Shown piece by piece: positions 16,549 through 23,957 of a stretch of 39,978 nt of DNA. Each line of letters opens with the position of its first letter. Positions within the stretch are counted from its first letter, which is position 1. The notes beneath the pieces were generated by a model. That model did no database searches. It was not told where the DNA came from and saw nothing but the letters and a program-made list of their open reading frames with translations. The translations under genes were made by a program, and so were the position numbers. This stretch comes from SYAN01 sp964406345 (GTDB lineage Bacteria; Actinomycetota; Actinomycetes; Nanopelagicales; Nanopelagicaceae), in NCBI GenBank assembly GCA_964406345.1, contig CAYORK010000011.1, forward strand, positions 1-39,978, given 5' to 3'.

Positions 16549-16734
16549 ATGGCAAAGACAAGCCTCAAGGTTAAGGCGAGCAGGAAGCCGAAGTTCAAGG
16601 TGCGCGGTTACACCCGCTGCCAGCGCTGCGGACGTCCTCACTCGGTCTACAGGAAATTCGGACTCTGCCGCGTGTGCTTCCGCGAGATGGCACACCGTGG
16701 TGAACTCCCAGGTATCTCGAAAGCAAGCTGGTAA
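16549..16734 (+). CDS. rpsN: 30S ribosomal protein S14, type Z (zinc-binding)
   Basis: 61 residues: the short, zinc-binding form. The zinc ligands are Cys24, Cys27, Cys40 and Cys43 (YTRCQRCGRP and KFGLCRVCF). Many actinobacteria also hold a zinc-free S14 for zinc starvation elsewhere; none lies in this window. The start follows GGGGAGAGAAAG. A 66-base spacer with a hairpin separates it from rpsH, unusually long for this operon. Confidence 0.98.
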   Translation: MAKTSLKVKASRKPKFKVRGYTRCQRCGRPHSVYRKFGLCRVCFREMAHRGELPGISKASW

Positions 16735-16749
16735 CGACTATCAAGTAGG

Positions 16750-16770
16750 TCTCGCACACCTCGTGCGAGA
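16750..16770 (+). promoter_or_regulatory. Hairpin in the rpsN-rpsH spacer
   Basis: TCTCGCAC (16750-16757) and GTGCGAGA (16763-16770) form a perfect 8-bp stem with a 5-base loop, 30 bases before the rpsH start. No T-run follows. It may be an S8-type autoregulatory site or a processing site; this is inference from its position only. Confidence 0.5.
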
Positions 16771-16800
16771 TACCGCTCGAAGAAAGGCCACAGGCCACGC

Positions 16801-17205
16801 ATGACAATGACAGACCCGATCGCGGACATGCTTGCGCGTCTCCGCAACGCCAACATGGCGTATCACGACTCGGTGGCGATGCCCTCGTCCTCGGTGAAGA
16901 CCCGTATCGCTGCAATCTTGCAGCAAGAGGGTTACATCGCGAGCTACGCAGTCTCCGACAACAAGGAGGGCTTCGGTAAGACCCTCACTCTGCAACTCAA
17001 GTACGGCGCGAATCGCGAGCGTTCCATCGCAGGACTTCGCCGCGTCTCGAAGCCAGGTCTTCGCGTCTATGCGAAGTCGACTGGTCTGCCAAAGGTCCTC
17101 GGTGGCCTTGGAGTTGCGATCATCTCGACTTCACAAGGTCTCTTGACCGATCGTCAGGCAAATCAGAAAGGCGTGGGTGGGGAAGTCCTCGCCTACGTGT
17201 GGTGA
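16801..17205 (+). CDS. rpsH: 30S ribosomal protein S8
   Basis: 134 residues, beginning MTMTDPIADMLARLRNAN, the usual actinobacterial S8 start; a second ATG at 16807 is less typical. S8 is a primary 16S binder and, in enteric bacteria, the repressor of the spc operon. The C-terminal segment containing GLLTDRQANQKGVGGEVL is complete. It follows the only sizeable spacer within the spc block. rplF starts 6 bases downstream. Confidence 0.97.
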   Translation: MTMTDPIADMLARLRNANMAYHDSVAMPSSSVKTRIAAILQQEGYIASYAVSDNKEGFGKTLTLQLKYGANRERSIAGLRRVSKPGLRVYAKSTGLPKVLGGLGVAIISTSQGLLTDRQANQKGVGGEVLAYVW

Positions 17206-17211
17206 TCTGAC

Positions 17212-17751
17212 ATGTCACGTATCGGAAAGATGCCAATCGCGATTCCTTCGGGAGTCGAAGTCTCACTCAACGGCAATGATGTTTCGGTGAAGGGCCCGAA
17301 GGGCACCCTCAACGTCACCATCTCCGAGCCGATCACAGTGAAGAAGGAAGAGAACTCCATCCTTGTCGTTCGTCCCAACGATGAGCGCAAGGCGAAGGAG
17401 CTCCACGGACTCTCCCGAACCTTGATTTCCAACATGATCACAGGTGTCACTTCAGGTTTCACCAAGAAGATCATCCTCACCGGTGTCGGTTACCGCGTCG
17501 CGCTCAAGGGTAAGGATCTGGAGTTCCAACTCGGCTACTCCCACAACATCCTCTTCCCAGCACCAGAGGGGATCACCTTCGCATCTGCCTCACAGACCGA
17601 GCTCGAGGTCTCTGGAGTCGATAAGCAACTCGTCGGCGAGGTCACCGCGAAGATCCAGAAGCTCCGCAAGTCCGATCCTTACAAGGGTAAGGGTCTCCAC
17701 TTGGCGGGCGCTCGTATCCGTCGCAAGGCTGGTAAGGCAGGTAAGAAGTAA
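17212..17751 (+). CDS. rplF: 50S ribosomal protein L6
   Basis: 179 residues, full length, MSRIGKMPIAIPSGVEV at the N-terminus and two L6 repeats. The C-terminal signature (PYKGKGLHLAGARIRRKAGK) is intact. L6 lies next to the sarcin-ricin loop, where elongation factors bind. The last base of its TAA is the first base of the rplR ATG (TAATG), indicating coupling. Confidence 0.98.
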   Translation: MSRIGKMPIAIPSGVEVSLNGNDVSVKGPKGTLNVTISEPITVKKEENSILVVRPNDERKAKELHGLSRTLISNMITGVTSGFTKKIILTGVGYRVALKGKDLEFQLGYSHNILFPAPEGITFASASQTELEVSGVDKQLVGEVTAKIQKLRKSDPYKGKGLHLAGARIRRKAGKAGKK

Positions 17752-18179
17752 TGGCAACTAAAGCAGCTCCAAAGAAGACGAAGACCGCGACTCGCTCCGG
17801 CGCGAAGACCAAGAACCGCATCGTCAAGGGTTCATCTCAGGTCGCTCGCATCCGTCGTCACTTCCGCGTCCGCAAGAAGGTCGTCGGAAGCGCCGAGCGT
17901 CCACGTCTTGTCGTCTCACGCTCTACTCGCCATCTCTTCGCTCAGATCGTCGATGACTCCAAGCAGATCACGCTTGCGAGCGCATCGACCATGGAAGCAG
18001 ATCTTCGTCAGGACACTGGCGACAAGACCAAGAAGGCACGCAAGGTCGGGCAACTTCTCGCCGATCGTGCGAAGGCAAAGGGGATCTCTGCAGTGGTCTT
18101 CGATCGTGGTGGCAATCGCTTCCATGGTCGTGTGGCTGCACTCGCAGAAGGTGCTCGTGAGAACGGATTGGACTTCTAA
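17751..18179 (+). CDS. rplR: 50S ribosomal protein L18
   Basis: 142 residues, about 20 longer than the shortest family members because of a Lys/Ala/Thr-rich N-terminal lead (ATKAAPKKTKTATR). The core from RIRRHFRVRKKV to RGGNRFHGRVAALAEGARE is typical. L18 binds 5S rRNA together with L5. It overlaps rplF by one base and rpsE by one base (TAATG on both sides). Confidence 0.97.
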   Translation: MATKAAPKKTKTATRSGAKTKNRIVKGSSQVARIRRHFRVRKKVVGSAERPRLVVSRSTRHLFAQIVDDSKQITLASASTMEADLRQDTGDKTKKARKVGQLLADRAKAKGISAVVFDRGGNRFHGRVAALAEGARENGLDF

Positions 18180-18820
18180 TGACACCAGCGGATAACAAGG
18201 TGCGCGACGAGAACGCGCCAGCCTCGGCAAAGCCCGATCGCCGCGAGCGTCGTCCACGCGAAGAGCGTGCCGAGAAGAGCCCGTACATCGAGCGCGTCGT
18301 CTTCGTCAATCGTGTAGCGAAGGTCGTGCAAGGTGGACGTCGTTTCTCCTTCACCGCACTCGTTGTGGTCGGTGACGGAAACGGAACCCTCGGCGTCGGT
18401 TACGGCAAGGCCAAGGAAGTCCCACAAGCGATCGCGAAGGCGGTCGAAGAGGCGAAGAAGTCCTTCTTCAAGGTTCCACGTCTCGGTTCCACCATCCCAC
18501 ATCCTGTCCAAGGTGAGAAGGCCGCAGGAGTCGTACTCCTTCGTCCAGCTGCACCTGGTACCGGTGTGATCGCAGGTGGTCCGGTACGTGCAGTACTTGA
18601 GTGTGCTGGAATCTCTGATGTCCTCACCAAGTCTCTCGGATCCAACAATCCGATCAATATGGTCCACGCCACCGCAGCAGCGCTGAAGATGTTGGAGAAC
18701 CCAACAGCGATCGCAGCGCGTCGTGGCAAGTCACTCGAAGATGTTGCACCGAAGGCGATCGCACAAGCTGTTGCCGCCGCTGCAGCGTCAGCTAGCCAAG
18801 CAGCGAAGGCAGGTGCATAG
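18179..18820 (+). CDS. rpsE: 30S ribosomal protein S5
   Basis: 213 residues. The double-stranded-RNA-like N-domain (ERVVFVNRVAKVVQGGRRFS) and the C-domain (RPAAPGTGVIAGGPVRAVLE) are intact. S5 works at the mRNA entry site and influences decoding accuracy. There is a charged N-terminal extension of some 35 residues and an Ala-rich C-terminal tail, both common in actinobacteria. rpmD follows after 3 bases. Confidence 0.97.
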   Translation: MTPADNKVRDENAPASAKPDRRERRPREERAEKSPYIERVVFVNRVAKVVQGGRRFSFTALVVVGDGNGTLGVGYGKAKEVPQAIAKAVEEAKKSFFKVPRLGSTIPHPVQGEKAAGVVLLRPAAPGTGVIAGGPVRAVLECAGISDVLTKSLGSNNPINMVHATAAALKMLENPTAIAARRGKSLEDVAPKAIAQAVAAAAASASQAAKAGA

Positions 18821-18823
18821 TCC

Positions 18824-19006
18824 ATGCCACGTCTCAAAGTGACACAAATCCGCTCCAAAGTCGCGAACATCCCAAGCCAGCGCGAGACCTTGCGAACACT
18901 CGGTCTCAAGCGGATCGGTGATGTAGTCGTGAAAGAGGATCGCCCAGAGATTCGCGGTATGGTCTACGCCGTCCGTCATCTCGTTGAAGTCGAGGAGGTC
19001 GAGTAA
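18824..19006 (+). CDS. rpmD: 50S ribosomal protein L30
   Basis: 60 residues, normal for this small protein: LKVTQIRSKVANIPSQRETL near the start and the TLGLKRIGDVVVKEDRPEIR core. The ATG follows the rpsE stop by 3 bases, and the TAA directly abuts the GTG of rplO. It is absent from some bacterial lineages but retained here. Confidence 0.96.
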   Translation: MPRLKVTQIRSKVANIPSQRETLRTLGLKRIGDVVVKEDRPEIRGMVYAVRHLVEVEEVE

Positions 19007-19447
19007 GTGGTACTCAAAGTCCATCATCTCCGTCCCGCCCCAGGTGCCAAGAAGGCCAAGACTCGTAAGGGTCGTGGTGAGGCATCGAAGGGAAAGACCG
19101 CTGGTCGAGGTGGCAAGGGAACTCATGCCCGTAACACGGTTCGCGCTGGTTTCGAAGGTGGTCAGATGCCACTCGTTCAGCGACTTCCGAAGATGCGCGG
19201 CTTCAAGAACCCTGAGCGCATCGAGTTCCAGGCAGTCAATGTGGCGACGATCAACGAAGCATTCCCGAATGGCGGAAACGTCACTGTCGATTCATTGGTC
19301 AAGGCCGGTCTTGCACGTAAGGGCCACTTGATCAAGGTCCTCGGTCAAGGTGATATCTCGGTCAAGGTGAGCGTCGAGGCGCACGCCTTCTCCAAGTCAG
19401 CCGAAGAGAAGATCGCTGCCGCAGGTGGCAGCGTCAAGACGGTCTGA
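19007..19447 (+). CDS. rplO: 50S ribosomal protein L15
   Basis: 146 residues from GTG 19007 (VVLKVHHLRPAPGAKKAKTR). The glycine-rich RNA-binding N-half (GRGEASKGKTAGRGGKGTHA) is characteristic. GAGGAGG at the end of rpmD is the ribosome binding site. L15 is a late 50S assembly protein. The stop TGA is followed by a spacer with a 16-bp tandem duplication before secY. Confidence 0.97.
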   Translation: MVLKVHHLRPAPGAKKAKTRKGRGEASKGKTAGRGGKGTHARNTVRAGFEGGQMPLVQRLPKMRGFKNPERIEFQAVNVATINEAFPNGGNVTVDSLVKAGLARKGHLIKVLGQGDISVKVSVEAHAFSKSAEEKIAAAGGSVKTV

Positions 19448-19453
19448 TAACCC

Positions 19454-19490
19454 ATAGGTTCGAAAGCCAATAGGTTCGAAAGCCAATAGG
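19454..19490 (+). repeat. 16-bp tandem repeat between rplO and secY
   Basis: ATAGGTTCGAAAGCCA occurs at 19454-19469 and again, exactly, at 19470-19485, with a third partial unit (ATAGG) at 19486-19490. The last AGG lies 7 bases before the secY ATG, so the repeat also supplies the weak ribosome binding site. Confidence 0.9.
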
Positions 19491-19497
19491 AGCCCAC

Positions 19498-20793
19498 ATG
19501 TTGCAAGCATTCGCAAAGGCGTTCAAGACGCCGGATCTGCGTGTGAAGATCATCTTCACACTCTCGATCATGGCGCTCTTCCGTTTCGGTTCCATCGTCC
19601 CGACACCGGGCGTGAGCTATGAAGCGGTGCAACGCTGCCTTGCGGTCGCTGACACTGGTGGACTCTTTGGTCTGATCAATCTCTTCTCTGGTGGTGCGCT
19701 CCTACAACTCTCCATCTTCGCGCTCGGCATCATGCCTTACATCACGGCATCGATCATCGTGCAGCTTCTCACCGTGGTGATCCCACGTTTCGAGGCGTTG
19801 AAGAAGGAAGGCGCATCCGGAACACAGAAGTTGACCCAGTACACCCGTTATCTCACCATCGGTCTCGCACTCTTGCAGTCGACAGGGTTGATCGCGGTCG
19901 CCCGTACCCCAGGTCGATTGATCCAAGGTTGCAACGAGAACATCATCCCTGATCAGGGTTGGAACGTTCTCCTCGTCATGGTCGTCGTCATGGTCGCAGG
20001 TACTTCGGTCGTGATGTGGCTCGGTGAGTTGATCACTGATCGCGGTGTCGGAAACGGTATGTCTATCCTCATCTTCACCTCGATCGCAGCGTCTTTCCCA
20101 GGACAGCTCTGGTCGATCCGCCAGACAAATGGCTGGTTCCCATTCTTCGCAGTGATCGGTGTGGGTCTTCTCATCGTCGCGCTCGTCGTCCTCGTCGAGC
20201 AATCACAGCGTCGTATCCCGGTCCAATACGCCAAGCGTCAGATCGGACGTCGTTCCTATGGCGGAACCTCGACTTACATCCCGATCAAGGTCAACCAAGC
20301 TGGCGTCATCCCGGTCATCTTCGCTTCGTCACTTCTCTACATTCCTTCGCTCGTAGCGAGCTTCTCCGGAAGCACTGCGCCTTGGGCGGTCTGGATCCAG
20401 AACAACTTCACTCTCGGTGACAACATCTACTACATCACTCTCTACGCACTCCTTGTGATCTTCTTCGCCTACTTCTATGTCGCGATCTCCTTCAACCCGG
20501 AGGAAGTCGCTGAGAACATGCGTAAGTACGGCGGCTTCATCCCAGGTATCCGCGCTGGACGTCCGACTGTCGAATACTTGCAATACGTTCTCTCGCGCAT
20601 CACGGCACCAGGTTCGATCTATCTCGCGTTCGTGGCGATCATCCCGATCATCGCGTTGATCCTCTTCCAGGCAACAGCGAACTTCCCATTCGGTGGTACC
20701 TCGATCCTGATCATCGTCGGTGTCGGTCTTGATACCGCGAAGCAGATCGAGAGCCAGCTGCAGCAGCGCTCCTACGAAGGCTTCCTGCGTTAA
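19498..20793 (+). CDS. secY: Protein translocase subunit SecY
   Basis: 431 residues with ten predicted membrane helices, full length. SecY is the channel of the Sec translocon, used by the exported proteins in this window. Landmarks are the N-terminal amphipathic start (MLQAFAKAFKTPDLR), the plug-helix region GGALLQLSIFALGIMPYI, the cytoplasmic QRRIPVQYAKRQ loop and the FNPEEVAENMRKYGGFIPG segment. The stop overlaps the adk start by one base (TAATG), so the two are coupled. Confidence 0.98.
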   Translation: MLQAFAKAFKTPDLRVKIIFTLSIMALFRFGSIVPTPGVSYEAVQRCLAVADTGGLFGLINLFSGGALLQLSIFALGIMPYITASIIVQLLTVVIPRFEALKKEGASGTQKLTQYTRYLTIGLALLQSTGLIAVARTPGRLIQGCNENIIPDQGWNVLLVMVVVMVAGTSVVMWLGELITDRGVGNGMSILIFTSIAASFPGQLWSIRQTNGWFPFFAVIGVGLLIVALVVLVEQSQRRIPVQYAKRQIGRRSYGGTSTYIPIKVNQAGVIPVIFASSLLYIPSLVASFSGSTAPWAVWIQNNFTLGDNIYYITLYALLVIFFAYFYVAISFNPEEVAENMRKYGGFIPGIRAGRPTVEYLQYVLSRITAPGSIYLAFVAIIPIIALILFQATANFPFGGTSILIIVGVGLDTAKQIESQLQQRSYEGFLR

Positions 20794-21443
20794 TGCGACT
20801 CATCCTGGTTGGTCCACCGGGAGCAGGTAAGGGAACCCAAGCGGTCAATCTCGCGGCTCACTTCTCCATCCCGCATATCTCCACCGGCGATATCTTCCGA
20901 AGCAATCTCAAGGAAGGCACACCACTCGGCCTCGAAGCGAAGTCCTATATGGATCGCGGCGAATTGGTGCCCGATGAGGTGACGAACAAGATGGTCAAGG
21001 ATCGTCTCGGCAAGGATGATGTCAGCTCAGGTTTCCTGCTCGACGGCTTCCCACGCAATGTCTTCCAAGCAGAGGTCCTTCGCGCCATCCTCGGCGAGAA
21101 GCAGAGCCCACTCGACGCAGCGCTGGAACTCTCAGTCGACAACGAGGAGATCATCAAGCGACTTGCGGGACGTCGTACCTGTAAGGATTGTCAGCGAGCC
21201 TTCCATGTCGACTACGAGCCATCGAAGGTCGAAGGTCGCTGTGATGGTTGTGGCGGGAACCTCTATCAACGTGACGATGACAAAGAGGAAGTGATCGCGC
21301 GTCGACTCGAGGTCTATAGCGAGCAAACCGCACCGATCATCGACTTCTATCGCCGTGAAGGATTGCTCGTCACCATCCCTGCGATGGGTCCGGTCGATGA
21401 GATAACAAAGCGTGCAATCACTGCACTCAACGCGATCCGCTAA
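20793..21443 (+). CDS. adk: Adenylate kinase (zinc-lid form)
   Basis: 216 residues. It catalyses AMP + ATP to 2 ADP. The P-loop GPPGAGKGTQ is at residues 8-17, the AMP-binding region is STGDIFR, and FLLDGFPRN follows. The long LID carries four cysteines (Cys130, 133, 150, 153) that would hold a structural zinc, the form usual in Gram-positive bacteria; many actinobacterial adenylate kinases have a short lid, so this is worth noting. It sits between secY and map, the standard place. Confidence 0.97.
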   Translation: MRLILVGPPGAGKGTQAVNLAAHFSIPHISTGDIFRSNLKEGTPLGLEAKSYMDRGELVPDEVTNKMVKDRLGKDDVSSGFLLDGFPRNVFQAEVLRAILGEKQSPLDAALELSVDNEEIIKRLAGRRTCKDCQRAFHVDYEPSKVEGRCDGCGGNLYQRDDDKEEVIARRLEVYSEQTAPIIDFYRREGLLVTIPAMGPVDEITKRAITALNAIR

Positions 21444-21463
21444 CGCGCCAAGGTAGATTCGAT

Positions 21464-22276
21464 ATGGCCATCCAGTACAAGAGCCTCGAAGAGATCGTCC
21501 TGATGCGTAAGGCCGGCAAACTCGTCGGTGAGACCCTTGAGATCATCAAGAGCGCGATCAAACCGGGAGTTACGACCGAAGATCTCGATCGCTTGGCCGA
21601 GGAGAACATCCGATCAAACGGTGGCACGCCCTCCTTCAAGGGTTATCACGGATTTCCAGCGACTATCTGCGCTTCAGTCAATGAGGAAGTCGTTCATGGA
21701 ATCCCAGGTAATCGTGTCATCGGCGAAGGTGATGTCGTCTCCATCGATTGCGGCGCGATCGTCGATGGTTGGCATGGCGATGCTGCATTCACTTACGTGG
21801 TTCCGCCGCAAGACAACGATGATGTGACGCTATCAGCGGTCTGCGAGGAATCCCTTTGGCGCGGAATCGCTGCCGCTCGTGTTGGTGGCAGATTGACCGA
21901 TATCAGCCATGAGATCGAGAAGTACATCAACTCTCAAGGTAAGTATGGAATCTTGCGCGAATACGGTGGTCATGGCATAGGTACTGAGATGCACATGGAG
22001 CCACATGTCCTCAATTACGGTCGTCGCGGCTTCGGTGCGGAGTTAGTGGCAGGCATGACCCTTGCGATCGAACCGATGATCACTCGCGGTACGGAGCGGA
22101 TGCGCGTCATGCCAGATAAGTGGACTGTCTCTGCCATGGATGGATCACGAGGCGCCCACTGGGAACATACCTTCGCGCTGCTTCCAGATGGGAATCTCTT
22201 CGTTCTCACTGCCCTTGATGGCGGCAAGTCAGAACTCTCTCGCCTTGGTGTGACGGTCTCTTCTCTGCTCGACTAG
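21464..22276 (+). CDS. map: Type I methionine aminopeptidase
   Basis: 270 residues. It removes the initiator Met from new proteins. The five metal ligands are all present: Asp95 (SIDCG), Asp106 (HGDAA), His170 (GGHGIG), Glu203 (AIEP) and Glu234 (WEHT); substrate His78 is in VVHGIP. It follows adk by 20 bases, ending the translation block. Its last codon and stop are the first unit of a decaying tandem repeat. In most actinobacteria infA-rpmJ-rpsM would follow; here a convergent metabolic gene does. Confidence 0.97.
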   Translation: MAIQYKSLEEIVLMRKAGKLVGETLEIIKSAIKPGVTTEDLDRLAEENIRSNGGTPSFKGYHGFPATICASVNEEVVHGIPGNRVIGEGDVVSIDCGAIVDGWHGDAAFTYVVPPQDNDDVTLSAVCEESLWRGIAAARVGGRLTDISHEIEKYINSQGKYGILREYGGHGIGTEMHMEPHVLNYGRRGFGAELVAGMTLAIEPMITRGTERMRVMPDKWTVSAMDGSRGAHWEHTFALLPDGNLFVLTALDGGKSELSRLGVTVSSLLD

Positions 22277-22330
22277 AACTCTGAATCGACTAGAACTCAG
22301 CTCGATTAGAACTCTGTATCGACTGGTCTG
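22269..22330 (+). repeat. 16-17-bp degenerate tandem repeat over the 3' end of map
   Basis: Units begin at 22269, 22286, 22302 and 22319 with the core TCGACTAGAACTC, decaying with distance. The first unit contains the last codons and stop of map. The whole 68-base convergent spacer 22277-22344 is made largely of this repeat. Its last part also forms ATCGAC/GTCGAT (22318-22323 with 22330-22335), a weak hairpin. Confidence 0.85.
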
Positions 22331-22344
22331 TCGATCTTCGACCG

Positions 22345-23924
22345 CTAGAGATCGAAGCCGATGTACTTCTTCTCCAAGAACTCGTTGATCCCATCAAAGC
22401 CACCTTCACGGCCGATACCGCTCTGCTTGACGCCGCCGAAAGGTGCTGCAGGATCTGAGATCACACCGCGGTTGATCGCAACCAGGCCAGATTCGATCGC
22501 CTCAGCTGCGCGAAGTGAGCGCTTCAAGTCAGAGGAGAAGATGTAGCTGATCAAACCGAAGTCAGTGTCATTGGCCATCGCAATTGCAGCATCGTCATCA
22601 TCGAAGGTGACGATCGGGGCGACTGGTCCGAAGACTTCGTGCTTCAAGATCTCGTTACTTGCATCGACCTCAAGGACGGTTGGTGGATAGAAGGCGCCCT
22701 TATCCGTGATGACCTTGCCGCCTGTCTTCACCTCGGCTCCTGCTGCGACTGCCATATCGACCAGTTCTGCGATCTTGTTCCGCTCCTTGAGTGAGACGAA
22801 GGCGCCGAGCTGTGCACCCTCGGTGAGCCCTGGTGCCATCTTGATCTTCGACATGGCTTCGGTCAGCTTCGCCGTGAATTCCTTTGCGATCTTCTTGGAG
22901 ACGAAGATCCGATTCGCTGCAGTGCAGGCTGCGCCGCCATTTCGCATCTTTGCAACGAGCGTTCCAGCGACAGCGACCTCTAGGTCAGCATCATCGAAGA
23001 CCACCACCGGTGCGTTTCCGCCCAACTCCATCGAGGTGCGGATGATGCGATCTGCAGATTCCTTGAGAAGGACCCGACCGACTTCGGTCGATCCCGTGAA
23101 GGAGAGATTTCGAACTCTCGGATCATGGAGCATCTTCGAGACGGACTTGCCGGTCTCTTTCGGGAAGATCACGTTGACTACGCCATCAGGGACGCCAGCA
23201 CGTTGCAGGATGTCGACGACTGCGAGTGCGGTCAATGGGGTTTCGGTCGCAGGCTTCAAGATCGTGGTGCAACCAGCGGCGAGCGCCGGACCGATCTTTC
23301 GAGTCGCCATCGCAGCAGGGAAGTTCCATGGTGTTATGAGAAGTGAGACACCGATCGGCTGGTGTGTGACGAGGAACTTCTTGTCACCAGATGGAGCATC
23401 GCGATACTCACCATTGATGCGAACCGCCTCTTCGGCGAACCAGCGGAAGAACTCGGCGGCATAGATGATCTCNNNNNNNNNNNNNNNNNNNNNNNNNNNN
23501 NNNNNNNNNNNNNNNNNNNNNNNNNNNNNNNNNNNNNNNNNNNNNNNNNNNNNNNNNNNNNNNNNNNNNNNNTGCGAACCGCCTCTTCGGCGAACCAGCG
23601 GAAGAACTCGGCGGCATAGATGATCTCGTTCCGCGCATCGGTGAAGATCTTGCCGTTCTCCCTGACGATGATCTTGGCAAGTTCATCGGCCTCAGCGACC
23701 ATGATCTCGAATGCCTTGCGGAGTATCTCGGCTCGCACACGAGGAGCTGTCTTCGACCAGGACTTCTGTGCGGAGTAGGCGGCAGCGACCGCCATTTCGA
23801 CTTCCTTCTCGCCAGCAAGTGCGATCTCAGCGATCGTCGATTCATCACTCGGATCTGTCACCGCAAGTCGCTCTGGTGCAGAGATCCAATTGCCGCCAAT
23901 GAAGAGGTCTGATCTATAGCTCAT
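22345..23924 (-). CDS. GabD-like NAD(P)+ aldehyde dehydrogenase, candidate sulfolactaldehyde dehydrogenase (split by an artefactual gap)
   Basis: Family: ALDH superfamily, closest in motifs to succinate-semialdehyde dehydrogenase GabD. The general base is in SMELGGNAPVVVFDDADL and the nucleophilic Cys in RNGGAACTAANR; the start is SYRSDLFIGGNW. A 100-N gap with flanking 55-bp duplication interrupts it. Removing the gap and one copy leaves 1,425 bases, exactly 475 codons, and joins both halves in one frame (AEEAVRINGEYRDAPSGDKK), so the gene is intact. An ATG at 23936 would add four residues. GabD-type enzymes are the sulfolactaldehyde dehydrogenases of sulfo-Entner-Doudoroff bacteria; given the neighbours I infer sulfolactaldehyde to (S)-sulfolactate. 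Plain succinate-semialdehyde oxidation is the alternative. Confidence 0.85.
23418..23472. repeat. 55-bp direct duplication, left flank of gap 3
   Basis: Identical to 23573-23627 on the far side of the N run. As at gap 2, the length is exactly 55 bp. Both copies encode the same stretch of the aldehyde dehydrogenase (around residues 110-125), so one is an assembly artefact. Confidence 0.92.
23473..23572. other. Assembly gap (100 N) inside the aldehyde dehydrogenase, artefactual
   Basis: Exactly 100 N flanked by an exact 55-bp duplication. Deleting the N run and one copy restores a continuous reading frame of normal family length. Confidence 0.95.
23573..23627. repeat. 55-bp direct duplication, right flank of gap 3
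   Basis: Identical to 23418-23472; see that entry. Confidence 0.92.
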
Positions 23925-23945
23925 AGGCGCAAGCATAAAGGGGGG

Positions 23946-23951
23946 TAGATT
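23946..23951 (+). promoter_or_regulatory. Candidate -10 box (TAGATT) of a leaderless M24-like transcript
   Basis: TAGATT ends 6 bases before the ATG at 23958, the spacing expected if transcription starts at the start codon. No ribosome binding site is present. On the minus strand CATAAT (23960-23955) could be the -10 box for the divergent aldehyde dehydrogenase, so the two promoters would overlap in a spacer of at most 33 bases. Confidence 0.45.
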
Positions 23952-23957
23952 TCGATT

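Noticed and set aside
22345..23924. Pseudogene or frameshift in the aldehyde dehydrogenase
   Set aside because: The break coincides with a 100-N gap and a 55-bp duplication. Collapsing them restores an intact frame of normal length.
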